DNA of 64,000 nucleotides from contig CALRPI020000002.1 in the NCBI GenBank assembly GCA_943370025.1, positions 1-64,000 on the forward strand, in the 5' to 3' direction. Below the pieces are notes generated by a model. The model ran no database searches and was not told the DNA's origin. It saw only the letters and a list, made by a program, of their open reading frames with translations. Made by a program: the position numbers and the translations under genes. Below, piece after piece: positions 8,643-15,599 of this stretch. Numbering within the stretch: position 1 is the stretch's first letter; each line of letters opens with the position of its first letter. This stretch comes from JAAUUE01 sp943370025 (GTDB lineage Bacteria; Cyanobacteriota; Cyanobacteriia; Cyanobacteriales; JAAUUE01).

Positions 8643-9476
8643 CTATTTCTGTTCTTCTGGCACAATTAGAGTAGAAATAAATCCAATTAGGCGATCGAGA
8701 GTGAAGCCAACACCACCAATGTATAGGAGGGCAAGAATAATCTCACTCACATAGTTATTTTGATAGGCATCCCAGATAAACAGACCAATTCCTGTCACCC
8801 CAGACATAACAATTTCTGCCGCAATAATCGCCAACCAAGATAAACCAACCGCAATTCTTAAACCAGTGAAAATATAAGGCAGAGCCGCAGGCAAAAGAAT
8901 TTTGAAGAAATATTTTTGCTTGGAGAGTTTTAGTACCTTAGCTACGTTGTTGTAGTCTTGAGGAATTTGCTGAACTCCCACAGCGGTGTTAATCAGGATC
9001 GGCCACACAGCAGTAATAAAAATTACAAATAAAGCCGCTGGTTCATTTTGACGGAGGGCTGCCAAGGAAATGGGTACCCAAGCCAAGGGAGGTACGGTGC
9101 GAAGGAATTGGAAAATAGGGTCGAGGGCGCGGTGCATAGTCACGCTAACACCAGTGATAATACCGACGACTACACCAACGATCGCCGCCATAGTATAACC
9201 GATTGCCACCCGTTGCAAACTTGCCAAAACTTGCCAAAACAAGCCTTTATTTTGTCCTTGGATAAAAAACGGATTAATCAAACGGATACCGTCCCGCTCA
9301 GTAAAACTATCTTCGATAACTTTTAAAGGTCCTGGAAAGCTCTCACTAGAAAATAGCTGCCAAATAACGCAGAAAATAAATATGGCGACAATAGGCGGAA
9401 TAACATTACTGCCATATTTATCCCAAAGCTCTTGGAGATTGATGCCAGTATTGCGTTTTGTTGTATTTGTGGTCAT
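8643..9476 (-). CDS. nrtB: nitrate ABC transporter permease NrtB
   Basis: A 277-residue integral membrane protein of the MetI/BPD permease fold with about six hydrophobic segments (first near residues 27-45: IPPIVAIFIFCVIWQLF). The EAA-like coupling loop for the ATPases lies around residues 185-215 (KVLKLSKQKYFFKILLPAAL, then GLRIAVGLSW). Position between nrtA and nrtC fixes the assignment as the nitrate/nitrite permease subunit in the plasma membrane. The start ATG at 9476 gives the usual Thr/Asn-rich N-terminus. Confidence 0.94.
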   Translation of the reverse strand: MTTNTTKRNTGINLQELWDKYGSNVIPPIVAIFIFCVIWQLFSSESFPGPLKVIEDSFTERDGIRLINPFFIQGQNKGLFWQVLASLQRVAIGYTMAAIVGVVVGIITGVSVTMHRALDPIFQFLRTVPPLAWVPISLAALRQNEPAALFVIFITAVWPILINTAVGVQQIPQDYNNVAKVLKLSKQKYFFKILLPAALPYIFTGLRIAVGLSWLAIIAAEIVMSGVTGIGLFIWDAYQNNYVSEIILALLYIGGVGFTLDRLIGFISTLIVPEEQK

Positions 9477-9567
9477 GGAATAGAACTCCTGGTATTAATT
9501 TTATTTGAGTTAATTACAGCGACTTACAGTCAGATAGCTAGGAAGATGATTCCCCTAAATCCCTCTA

Positions 9568-9602
9568 AAAAGAGGGGATTGAGTAAACTCTTATCCCCTC
9601 TT
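9568..9602. repeat. hairpin in nrtA-nrtB gap
   Basis: AAGAGGGGAT, loop of about 13 bases, ATCCCCTCTT: a perfect 10 bp stem between nrtA and nrtB. The flanks carry the CCCCTAAATCCCTC / GGCTAGGGG pattern common in cyanobacterial intergenic repeats. It could attenuate transcription so that NrtA, needed in excess, is made more than NrtB-D. That role is inference. Confidence 0.55.
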
Positions 9603-9632
9603 GGGAAGAAGGGCTAGGGGAGTTGATGACCC

Positions 9633-11006
9633 TTAAATTTTTACTTTTTTTACCTTCAGCCCTTTCAGGTAGGCTGTGGTGTCATTGGGGTCAAACTTTG
9701 TACCATCAAAGAAAGTTTCTACACCTCTAGAAGTTGAAGCGGGAATATCGGTTATGCCGATAGCCTTGGCAGCTTCTTTCCATAGATCTTCCCGGTTGAC
9801 CTTATCAACGATTGCCTTAATATCTGTGGTGTCAGGCAGCATTCCCCAACGGACATTTTCTGTCAGGAACCATGTGTCATGGCTCTTGTAGGGATAGGAA
9901 ACAGAACCCTTGGAATCTGTCCAATACAAAGAACCTTTCTTCATATCATTGATAGCTGTCTTGCCATCTCCTAGGTCATACTTCCCTTCTAAAGGTGGCA
10001 GGAGAATATTTTGGGGAACGTTGAGGAAATCTCGTCCAGACATGATTTTTGCCATTTCAGCTCGATTAGCAGCTTCATCACACCATTTCTGAGCCTCCAT
10101 AATCCCTTTGAGGATTGCTTTAGTAGCATTGGGATGTTTGTCTACCCAGTCTGCCCGAATCGCTAAATACTCCTCTGGATGAGCAGGCCACATCTCTGCA
10201 GTCAAGGCTGCCATGAAGCCGATGTTGTCAGACAAAATACGGTAGGGCCAAGGGTCACCAGTACTAAAGCCATCCATTGTCCCAGATTTCATGTTGGCAA
10301 CGGTTTGAGCCGCAGGCACAACAATTAGTTTCACATCTTCATCAGGATTAATCCCACCAGCGCCTAACCAGTAGCGAAGCCACAGTTCTTGGTTACAAGA
10401 AGGGAAGGTATAAGCAGCAGTAAAGGGAGTACCAGTGGCTTTTAGTTTGTCAAAGTGTGCTTTGGCTTTGGATACGTCTAGACCGATACCTTGACCGAGG
10501 TGGCTAATGTCACCGGCGGCTCGCTTGTTGGCGATCGCAATTCCATTACCTTGGGTAGAAGTTTGTAACAGCACATACATGGGCAACTTCTTGTTACCTT
10601 TCGTGATTTTTCCCTCAGAAATCAAATGGGGCATGGGCATTTGCCACTGACCACCATCAATCCCGCCACCTGCGGCACCAATTTCTACACTATCTCGTGC
10701 TGCGCCCCACGAAGCCTGCTTTAATACCTTGACATCAGTCATGCCATATTTTTTGAAAAATCCTTTTTCTTGGGCAATGATTAAAGGAGCAGCCTCAAAA
10801 ATTGGAATATAGCCTAAGCGAATGGTAGTGGTTTCTGGACCACTGCCACCGCTAACATTAGCCGCAGGAGCAGTCCCAGCCGCAGGTGAACTAGTAGGTG
10901 AACTAGTATTAGATGCACAGCTTTTCAAAACAACAGAACCGATTGCTGAAGCACTAGCGGTTAACAAAAACTTCCGACGCGAAAGCTGATCAGTGATTTT
11001 TTCCAT
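9633..11006 (-). CDS. nrtA: nitrate-binding lipoprotein NrtA
   Basis: A 457-residue solute-binding protein of the CmpA/NrtA family. The N-terminus has a twin-arginine-like SRRKFLL (residues 9-15) and a lipobox ending in Cys30 (VVLKSC), followed by a Ser/Pro/Ala-rich linker. The mature part begins with TTIRLGYIPIFEAAPLIIAQ, the family's binding-site opening. It sits in the periplasm tethered to the plasma membrane and delivers nitrate/nitrite to NrtB. It is the first gene of nrtABCD, so nitrogen control by NtcA is expected, but I did not find a convincing GTA-N8-TAC site in the 250 bp upstream. Confidence 0.95.
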   Translation of the reverse strand: MEKITDQLSRRKFLLTASASAIGSVVLKSCASNTSSPTSSPAAGTAPAANVSGGSGPETTTIRLGYIPIFEAAPLIIAQEKGFFKKYGMTDVKVLKQASWGAARDSVEIGAAGGGIDGGQWQMPMPHLISEGKITKGNKKLPMYVLLQTSTQGNGIAIANKRAAGDISHLGQGIGLDVSKAKAHFDKLKATGTPFTAAYTFPSCNQELWLRYWLGAGGINPDEDVKLIVVPAAQTVANMKSGTMDGFSTGDPWPYRILSDNIGFMAALTAEMWPAHPEEYLAIRADWVDKHPNATKAILKGIMEAQKWCDEAANRAEMAKIMSGRDFLNVPQNILLPPLEGKYDLGDGKTAINDMKKGSLYWTDSKGSVSYPYKSHDTWFLTENVRWGMLPDTTDIKAIVDKVNREDLWKEAAKAIGITDIPASTSRGVETFFDGTKFDPNDTTAYLKGLKVKKVKI

Positions 11007-11550
11007 AGAAACCCTACAACAAATTTATTTATTTCAGTTAGCTTACAGGTTCCCGGTAAAAGTTATTCGTTCTGATCCGGCAATTATTAAATGAATATTA
11101 AATTGTATCTATAGGCAAAAACCGGGGCTTTTGTTGCATAACTTTACAATTTCTTTCATAAATAAATAGTTACTATAGACAAAACCTTGTTAGGGTCTAA
11201 TTCTCTCCTCATCAACTAGGCAATATCATTTAGGGTTCAGGAGTAGAAAAGCTATATAGATCAAGGCTTGTAAAAATATTGCTAGCCGATGGCAAGCAAT
11301 TATTACTCAGATAAGAAATAGATATTTAATAAATCAAAAAAACTAACCTATAAGATTTAATGAAGGTCTAGATTACTGATTTTTATCTTATTTGTTGCGA
11401 TCGAGCCAGCCTTTTCTGAGAAAGACGAATCAATAGGTGATGGTCTCATAGATGGTTACTATAGAAAGTTTAGAAGCGATTTATAAAACGAGATTTTTTG
11501 CTTCTAGCAGGGGTAGAAAATCTTGCTTTCTATCCATTTTATAAATGACC

Positions 11551-11644
11551 TTAGAACTTACACACTGCAAACGAATTATTTAGGGTTTTGAACATTTCTG
11601 GGGGCTTCGACAACCCTCAGCCTCCAAAAAAGTTCAAATACATA
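11551..11644. repeat. palindromic element, family A
   Basis: Starts TTAGAACTTACACACTGC, contains the GGGGGCTTCGACAACCCTCAG core and ends TTCAAATACATA. It is the most divergent of four family A copies (others at 43891, 54193 and 58331), and its right end runs into the family E element. Confidence 0.6.
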
Positions 11645-11752
11645 CAGCACTTTGCGTTCAAATGAGACACACCAAAAATATTGAAAGTCCTATCAATGTT
11701 GGGTTTGAGAGTGGGCTGAGGGTCGTCGAAGCCCACTCTCAAACTGCTGTAA
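11643..11752. repeat. palindromic element, family E
   Basis: TACAGCACTTTGCGTTCAAA at the left, a stem of GTTTGAGAGTGGGCT pairing with AGCCCACTCTCAAAC around a GAGGGTCGTCGA loop, and CTGCTGT at the right. It is the same element as 47106-47212 in opposite orientation; the two share the TGAGACACACC block. Confidence 0.75.
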
Positions 11753-11763
11753 GCTCTAACTTC

Positions 11764-12747
11764 CTAGGTAATAGTCAGAGCAACACGAAAACCGATGTGA
11801 CTATAAAAACTGAATATGAATGCGGGATAACTAAGACGAGCTGCGCTTCGGCAATCAGCCGCATAGTAACTCCAAGACCCTCCCCGCACCACCCGAATCA
11901 AAGTCACCATAGAAGTCCAAACCTCCCAAGAACTGCCATCAGTTGGTGCGCCGATGTAATTATCATGCCAAGCATCACTACACCATTCCCAAACATTCCC
12001 GTGCATATCGTACAAACCAAAAGCATTGGGGGGGAAATTCCCCACATTGGTAGTTACTTCTCGATTAAGTCCTTGGGGAGCTTTGCCGTAAGGAAATTCG
12101 CCATGATAATTGACTAATTCTGGGGTAATGGTTTCACCAAAATAAAAGGGAGTTGTGGTTCCTGCCCGACAAGCATATTCCCATTCTGCTTCACTAGGTA
12201 AACGATAATTCTTGCCAGTTTTCTGGGAAAGTTTCTGACAGAACTCCATTGCATCAACCCAGCTTACTTGCTCCACAGGACGTTTCACTCCCTTAAGTTC
12301 AGCCGGATTATTCCCCATTATGGCTTGGTATTGTTCCTGAGTAATTACATACTTCCCCAAATAAAAAGGAGAAATATGCACAGGATGCTGAGGACTTTCA
12401 TGCTCTTTGCGTCCTGCTTCCGTAAGTGGGGAACCCATCTGAAAATTACCACCGGGAATCTTTACCATGTCTATGCTGATATCATTCCCGAGATTTTCGG
12501 TGAAAAACTCTGCTTGGCCGGGGCGGCGATCGATAATTTGCCCCATGGAATCAACCGTCACTGTTTCAAACTCAAATATAGGAGGTGCAGCAGCTTGAGA
12601 TGATTTATGCCACCAATCTTGAGTAACTAGGGCGATCGCTAACCCCATCCCCGCTCCACCTAATTGCAATAATTGTCGTCTTGTCATCTCAACCGATATT
12701 GGCAACTTGTTAAGTGATTTCCAAAGATCATCAGGTTTGTTAGGCAT
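11764..12747 (-). CDS. formylglycine-generating-enzyme-fold (SUMF1) protein with TAT-like signal
   Basis: A 327-residue protein. Residues 20-45 form a twin-arginine-type signal (TRRQLLQLGGAGMGLAIAL), pointing to export. The rest is an SUMF1/FGE domain: GGNFQMGSP, PSEAEWEYACRAGT, DMHGNVWEWC, VVRGGSW and IGFRVAL. In true FGE the GGS motif is followed by a cysteine pair five residues apart; here the first position is Tyr and only the second Cys (AADCRSA) remains. The protein is therefore probably a fold relative without sulfatase-activating chemistry. No sulfatase gene is nearby. It is annotated with confidence as to fold, not as to activity. Confidence 0.85.
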   Translation of the reverse strand: MPNKPDDLWKSLNKLPISVEMTRRQLLQLGGAGMGLAIALVTQDWWHKSSQAAAPPIFEFETVTVDSMGQIIDRRPGQAEFFTENLGNDISIDMVKIPGGNFQMGSPLTEAGRKEHESPQHPVHISPFYLGKYVITQEQYQAIMGNNPAELKGVKRPVEQVSWVDAMEFCQKLSQKTGKNYRLPSEAEWEYACRAGTTTPFYFGETITPELVNYHGEFPYGKAPQGLNREVTTNVGNFPPNAFGLYDMHGNVWEWCSDAWHDNYIGAPTDGSSWEVWTSMVTLIRVVRGGSWSYYAADCRSAARLSYPAFIFSFYSHIGFRVALTIT

Positions 12748-12934
12748 AGGTTTTATTGGGCATCACAACCCATTCCCTTAGTTCAGTTTCTTGGCAAAGA
12801 TTAGTCGATCGCACCCATTCCGTTGCTGCGATCGTTCTATATCTAATCAGTTGCATAACTCCATTGATGATTTCACCAAATTGCCATGCAAAAAAAATTA
12901 TCAGGATGCTAAAGATTTTCAGGGATGAAGGCAT
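12740..12934 (-). CDS. possible small membrane-associated protein
   Basis: A 64-residue frame starting MPSSLKIFSILIIFFAWQFG with a single hydrophobic stretch. It overlaps the 3' end of yraN by 26 bp and the start of the SUMF1-type gene by 8 bp, so it would couple the two in translation. Nothing in it is recognised. It may be a spurious frame or a decayed gene. It is listed because it fills the 161 bp gap exactly and lies on the coding strand. Confidence 0.3.
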   Translation of the reverse strand: MPSSLKIFSILIIFFAWQFGEIINGVMQLIRYRTIAATEWVRSTNLCQETELREWVVMPNKTYA

Positions 12935-13313
12935 TTTCTATATATTCTTGCAGGAGAAATTTATATTTTGATTCCTGAGTGATTTTATTCAGGGAATAGC
13001 TAACTAGAGCAATATCAAACCGACAATTTAATTCACTTAAAGCTGGGTTTTCACTCAGAAATAAAACGGCGGTTTTAATCAGTTTTTCCTGTTTCGATAA
13101 ACTTACCGCCATTAATCCCCCCACATCCCAGCCCAATTGCTTCCGGGTTTTCACTTCCACAAAAGCAAGGGTGCGATCGCATTGAGCAATAAGATCAATC
13201 TCTCCCCAACGGCTATGCCAATTTTGGTGATGGATTTGCCAACCTTGCTGGAGGAGATATTGCCTGACTACAGCCTCGCCACCTTGCCCGATCGCTATTT
13301 TCTCTGATGCCAT
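12909..13313 (-). CDS. yraN: YraN/UPF0102 family endonuclease-like protein
   Basis: A 134-residue protein from ATG 13313; a TTG at 13337 falls inside the terminator hairpin of the upstream gene and is unlikely. It has the UPF0102 pattern: G.GGEAVVRQYLLQQGW, RWGEIDLIAQCDRTLAFVEV and KTRKQLGWD, i.e. the E...D..E.K restriction-endonuclease-like active-site arrangement. The family is small, cytosolic and widely conserved, often near RNase HII or signal peptidase genes; its biochemical role is unsettled. Length is normal for the family. Confidence 0.88.
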   Translation of the reverse strand: MASEKIAIGQGGEAVVRQYLLQQGWQIHHQNWHSRWGEIDLIAQCDRTLAFVEVKTRKQLGWDVGGLMAVSLSKQEKLIKTAVLFLSENPALSELNCRFDIALVSYSLNKITQESKYKFLLQEYIENAFIPENL

Positions 13314-13325
13314 AGGTTTTTGAGT

Positions 13326-13377
13326 GGGATTTGGCAAATTAAAAAACGGCTCTGCCGTTTTTTAATTTGCTATTAAC
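13326..13377. terminator. terminator hairpin, short family D element
   Basis: AAATTAAAAAACGGC, TCT, GCCGTTTTTTAATTT: a near-perfect stem with A/T tails on both sides. It directly abuts the TAA stop of the solute-binding protein gene (TTAATAGCAAATT on the minus strand), so it should end that transcript. The same arrangement is seen with the longer family D copies after hisF and futB. Confidence 0.75.
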
Positions 13378-15034
13378 CCTTGCTAATCTTCCACACTGGC
13401 AGACCAAACACGGGGTTGATCATCACATTTTTAACAGATTTTTGAGAAAAGGCAAAAGACTGTTCTTGCCAGAGGGGAACCATCGGCACATCTTTGGCGA
13501 CTATTTCTTGAATTTGCGCAATGATTTGTTTTCTCTTCGCTGAGTCTTTTTCTACACGCTGAGCTTTGAGGAGCTTGAGCATTTCTTCACTGTAGTAAAA
13601 GAAACCTTGGGTTTGGCTATCTCCTTTTTCACAACCCGTGGCTACAGAACCTTGATCGCAATTAAAAAATGGAGAAAGATAATTATCTGCATCCCCAAAA
13701 TCAGGGAACCAAGAAATTAGATAGCTAGGATAAATTCCCTTTTCAATATTAGAAAATAGGGTGGTAGATTCCACAGGTTCTGGTTTGATGGTCATAATTC
13801 CCTCTAGTTTCTGTGCCACGTATTCCTTGAGGATGGCAGCGGTGGCTTCCCGTTCTGAGGAAGTGGCAGAATACCAAATTTGTAGCTCAAAGGGTTTCTC
13901 CTTAGAAAAACCTGCTTTAGTTAATAATTCCTTAGCTTTAGCCACATTCCCATCACCGTAGGGGGCTTTGAAGGTGGGAACAGTGGTGGCAAAGTTCGCC
14001 GGGACGATCGTATAGGCGGGGTCAGCGAGTTTTTTGTAGACCCGATCGATAATCAGGGAGCGATCGATAATGGAGGCGATCGCTTGGCGAACTTCTACTT
14101 GATCCAAAGGTTTAAGCTTCGTGTTTAAAGCTAGGTAGTGCAACCCGCTACTGGGTTTTTCCACCATTTGGTATCCCTTGGTGGCAGCATCTTGCTTCAA
14201 GGTCAAGATTTGGGAAGATTCCAAATCTCGGAAGGCAATATCGATCGCCCCCGTGGTGAAGGAGTTATACACATTTGCGGCGCTACTCAACAGGGTAAAA
14301 TCAATCCCCTTCAGGGTGGGTTTGTCTCCCCAATATTTATCAAAGGCATCAATCTTTACGAGATTTGGCGTAAAGGAAGCTAGTTTATAAGGACCAGTAC
14401 CCACAAATTCATTGGGCTTAAACTTGCCTTCCCCAATCTGGTAAGCCTTGGGAGACACGGCGCACATCCCCGGAAATGCTAACAGGGCGGGGAAGGGGGC
14501 AAAGGGAGCTTTGAGCTTGATGGTGATTTCATAGTCCCCGGTTGCCTCTACTGATGCCATGACTGTAGAGAGGAGAGTACTGGGTTTGCCGCCATTTTTC
14601 ACAAATCTATCTAAGGAAAATGCCATAGCTTTGGCATTGAAGGGTTCGCCGTCATGGAACGCTACTCCTTGACGCACGGGAATGGTATAGGTCAAGCCAT
14701 CTTCGCTAATTTTGGGCAGGGCGGTAGCTAGTTGGGGAACTACTTCATCGGTATCATCTTTGTAGGTATAGAGGCGATCGCCTAGGCTGGTAATGATGTC
14801 GCTAATCGCCACTTCATAGCCATCAGCCGGATCCAAGGTGCGGGGTTTTTCCACTGAGGCGACTACTAGGCGATCGGCGGCGGCTCCGGGAGTATTATTT
14901 GTGGTTGTAGTATTAGCATTCTTATTCCCACTACCACCGCAACTCACGACCAAAAAACAACACAGACAAGCCAATACCCAAAATCTAGCGATCGACCAAA
15001 ATCGTTTCTTTACTAATTCCAAACCCATAATCAT
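13373..15034 (-). CDS. ABC transporter substrate-binding lipoprotein, family 5 (DppA/OppA-like)
   Basis: A 553-residue lipoprotein. A hydrophobic signal ends in a lipobox at Cys32 (FLVVSC), followed by an Asn/Thr-rich linker. The body has the SBP_bac_5 pattern: RTLDPADGYE, LTYTIPVRQGVAFHDGEPFN, GTGPYKL, EVRQAIASIIDRSLI and, near the end, DFGDADNYLSPFF. It binds peptides, nickel or similar ligands in the periplasm. No permease or ATPase gene is beside it, as is common in cyanobacteria. ATG 15034 has GGAAGGA at a good distance. Confidence 0.9.
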   Translation of the reverse strand: MIMGLELVKKRFWSIARFWVLACLCCFLVVSCGGSGNKNANTTTTNNTPGAAADRLVVASVEKPRTLDPADGYEVAISDIITSLGDRLYTYKDDTDEVVPQLATALPKISEDGLTYTIPVRQGVAFHDGEPFNAKAMAFSLDRFVKNGGKPSTLLSTVMASVEATGDYEITIKLKAPFAPFPALLAFPGMCAVSPKAYQIGEGKFKPNEFVGTGPYKLASFTPNLVKIDAFDKYWGDKPTLKGIDFTLLSSAANVYNSFTTGAIDIAFRDLESSQILTLKQDAATKGYQMVEKPSSGLHYLALNTKLKPLDQVEVRQAIASIIDRSLIIDRVYKKLADPAYTIVPANFATTVPTFKAPYGDGNVAKAKELLTKAGFSKEKPFELQIWYSATSSEREATAAILKEYVAQKLEGIMTIKPEPVESTTLFSNIEKGIYPSYLISWFPDFGDADNYLSPFFNCDQGSVATGCEKGDSQTQGFFYYSEEMLKLLKAQRVEKDSAKRKQIIAQIQEIVAKDVPMVPLWQEQSFAFSQKSVKNVMINPVFGLPVWKISKG

Positions 15035-15171
15035 AAAATTCCTTCCTATATACTTATGCTTGCAGTTATTAACCTATTATCAATGGTTAAGTAGCCTGAG
15101 TTATAAAAATCGTGTCGAAACTTTTGTAGTAAAATCAAGGATATTAATAGCAGTTTACTAGGATAGAGAAG

Positions 15172-15462
15172 ATGCCTCTACGTATTAAGAGACGGGGTAA
15201 TTGCCTCAGCCTTATTATTCCAAAAGGAATGGCAGTTATAGCAAGCACCATGCCAGCTAAGAAAAGAACAATTTTGAGGCTGCGCTCCAAAAGTATCGAA
15301 GGCTATGGAATGGGTGTTAAGGATAATGATCAAATTCTTGCAACAAAAACCCGCTCTGGGTATGAGATTTCCGCCTATGATTCTAGTTTTACCAAAAAAA
15401 TCGAAGCTGCTCGAAAAGGCATGAGAAAGTATCGTAATGCCTTAGTTGAGTTGGCTAAATGA
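15172..15462 (+). CDS. AbrB/MazE-type antitoxin (Doc partner type)
   Basis: A 96-residue protein. Residues 3-45 have the swapped-hairpin AbrB pattern (LRIKRRGNCLSLIIPKGMAV). The C-terminal part, GYEISAYDSSFTKKIEAARK then MRKYRNALVELAK, is the toxin-binding tail typical of AbrB antitoxins that precede Doc/Fic toxins. The stop codon overlaps the start of a truncated doc (15459). It is therefore an orphan antitoxin. It may still repress its own promoter, which lies in the 137 bp divergent gap with the solute-binding protein gene. Confidence 0.8.
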   Translation: MPLRIKRRGNCLSLIIPKGMAVIASTMPAKKRTILRLRSKSIEGYGMGVKDNDQILATKTRSGYEISAYDSSFTKKIEAARKGMRKYRNALVELAK

Positions 15463-15599
15463 TGGAACCGCTGTGGTTGGATAGCCATGATGCTTGTGCT
15501 ATACATGGTGAAATTCTTATAAACTCTATTTGTATCTTCAATCTCACAATAAGAACGCAATGCTTGAAAAAATTAAATATACGCTTACTCTTCCAATAG
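15459..15599 (+). pseudogene. doc: truncated doc (Fic-type toxin) gene
   Basis: ATGATG overlaps the antitoxin stop (ATGA), as in normal antitoxin-doc operons. The frame starts MMEPLWLDSHDACAIHGEIL, matching the first 20 residues of Doc ('EPLW.....ALAIH...L'), then turns into unrelated sequence and stops at 15597-15599. The Fic motif (HxFx(D/N)GNKR) is absent. The breakpoint lies about 40 bp before the start of the AAA-DUF4435 gene, which suggests that this gene was inserted into doc. The rest of doc is not found downstream. Confidence 0.65.

Larger units (their letters stand above)
11007..11763. other. long intergenic region upstream of nrtA with three adjacent palindromes
   Basis: About 750 bp without a gene. 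The nrtA-proximal 250 bp is AT-rich and must hold the nrt promoter on the minus strand. Farther out, three repeats lie end to end: a degenerate family C hairpin (about 11469-11555), a family A element (11551-11644) and a family E element (11643-11752). The last abuts the 3' end of the formylglycine-enzyme-like gene and may be its terminator on the minus strand. Confidence 0.6.

Noticed and set aside
8408..8665. 85-codon open frame between nrtB and nrtC
   Set aside because: It overlaps nrtB in the same strand, is built from the inverted-repeat region and has no recognisable features.
11007..11260. NtcA binding site (GTA-N8-TAC) upstream of nrtA
   Set aside because: I checked the TAC and GTA triplets in the first 250 bp and found no correctly spaced palindrome.
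11764..12747. Diversity-generating retroelement target (FGE-fold proteins are common targets)
   Set aside because: No reverse transcriptase gene or template repeat is visible in the window.
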